Shown: in pieces, positions 6,663 through 6,714 of the stretch
Layout of the letters: every line of letters starts with the position of its first letter
How positions within the stretch are numbered: the first letter of the stretch is position 1
Assembly: GCA_027297085.1 (NCBI GenBank)
Contig: JAPUIL010000044.1
Location: forward strand, 1 to 6,714
Direction: 5' to 3'
DNA from: Verrucomicrobiota bacterium
GTDB taxonomy: Bacteria; Verrucomicrobiota; Verrucomicrobiia; Opitutales; UBA2995
DNA length: 6,714 nucleotides
Notes under the pieces: model-generated
Told to the model about the DNA's origin: nothing
What the model saw: only the letters and a program-made list of their open reading frames with translations
The model's database searches: none
Made by a program: the position numbers and the translations under genes

Positions 6663-6714
6663 AATCATACGCTATCTTGTACTTCGGACGGAGGATCTTG
6701 TTGAAGACATAGGA

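Larger units (their letters stand above)
6321..6714. other. 394-bp gene-free stretch rich in REP-like repeats
   Basis: I see no convincing coding region on either strand, no tRNA-like fold and no clear promoter or terminator. About half of the stretch is accounted for by the tandem heptamer array, a probable decayed REP unit (6408-6429), a strong inverted repeat (6451-6506) and an interrupted family A REP pair (6528-6662). The octamer GGAGGATC recurs at 6404-6411 and 6690-6697, which may be flanking sequence shared by repeat copies. Confidence 0.6.

Overview
The window carries three genes, all on the + strand, that look like one transcription unit: DUF1501 (98-1537), a large planctomycete-type cytochrome c / DUF1549 / LamG / DUF1553 protein (1563-4772), and a second, paralogous DUF1501 (4872-6320). 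This gene pair is a hallmark of the PVC superphylum. Moderate GC, the long DUF1501 N-terminal form and the repeats suggest a Verrucomicrobiota (Opitutae-like) or related Planctomycetota/Lentisphaerota bacterium. The phylum is inferred from gene families only, since no marker gene is present.

Layout. Positions 1-97 are a non-coding leader, possibly with the last codons of an upstream gene at 1-12. Gene 1 and gene 2 are 25 bp apart. Gene 2 and gene 3 are 99 bp apart, and that gap holds a 72-bp inverted pair of REP-like hairpins. From 6321 to the end (394 bp) no gene is supported. This stretch holds a 7-bp tandem repeat, a probable decayed REP unit, a strong inverted repeat of a second sequence family, and a second copy of the first REP family whose hairpin loop has been interrupted by about 34 bp.

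How the genes fit together. Both DUF1501 proteins have twin-arginine (Tat-type) leaders, so they are probably exported folded, with metal bound. DUF1501 belongs to the alkaline phosphatase/sulfatase-like fold superfamily. The middle protein has a Sec-type leader, two CxxCH heme-type motifs and a LamG (concanavalin A-like) domain, so it should work in the same extracytoplasmic space. A joint role, perhaps in handling carbohydrate or other organic polymers, is inference from family context; the reaction is not known.

The most unusual content is in the intergenic DNA. Two unrelated sequence families share one design: a GTAG head, a short self-hairpin, and inverted pairing. One pair shows a compensatory base change in its stem, and another copy carries an insertion exactly in the hairpin loop. 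This is the pattern expected of REP elements mobilised by RAYT (REP-associated tyrosine) transposases. No transposase gene lies in the window.
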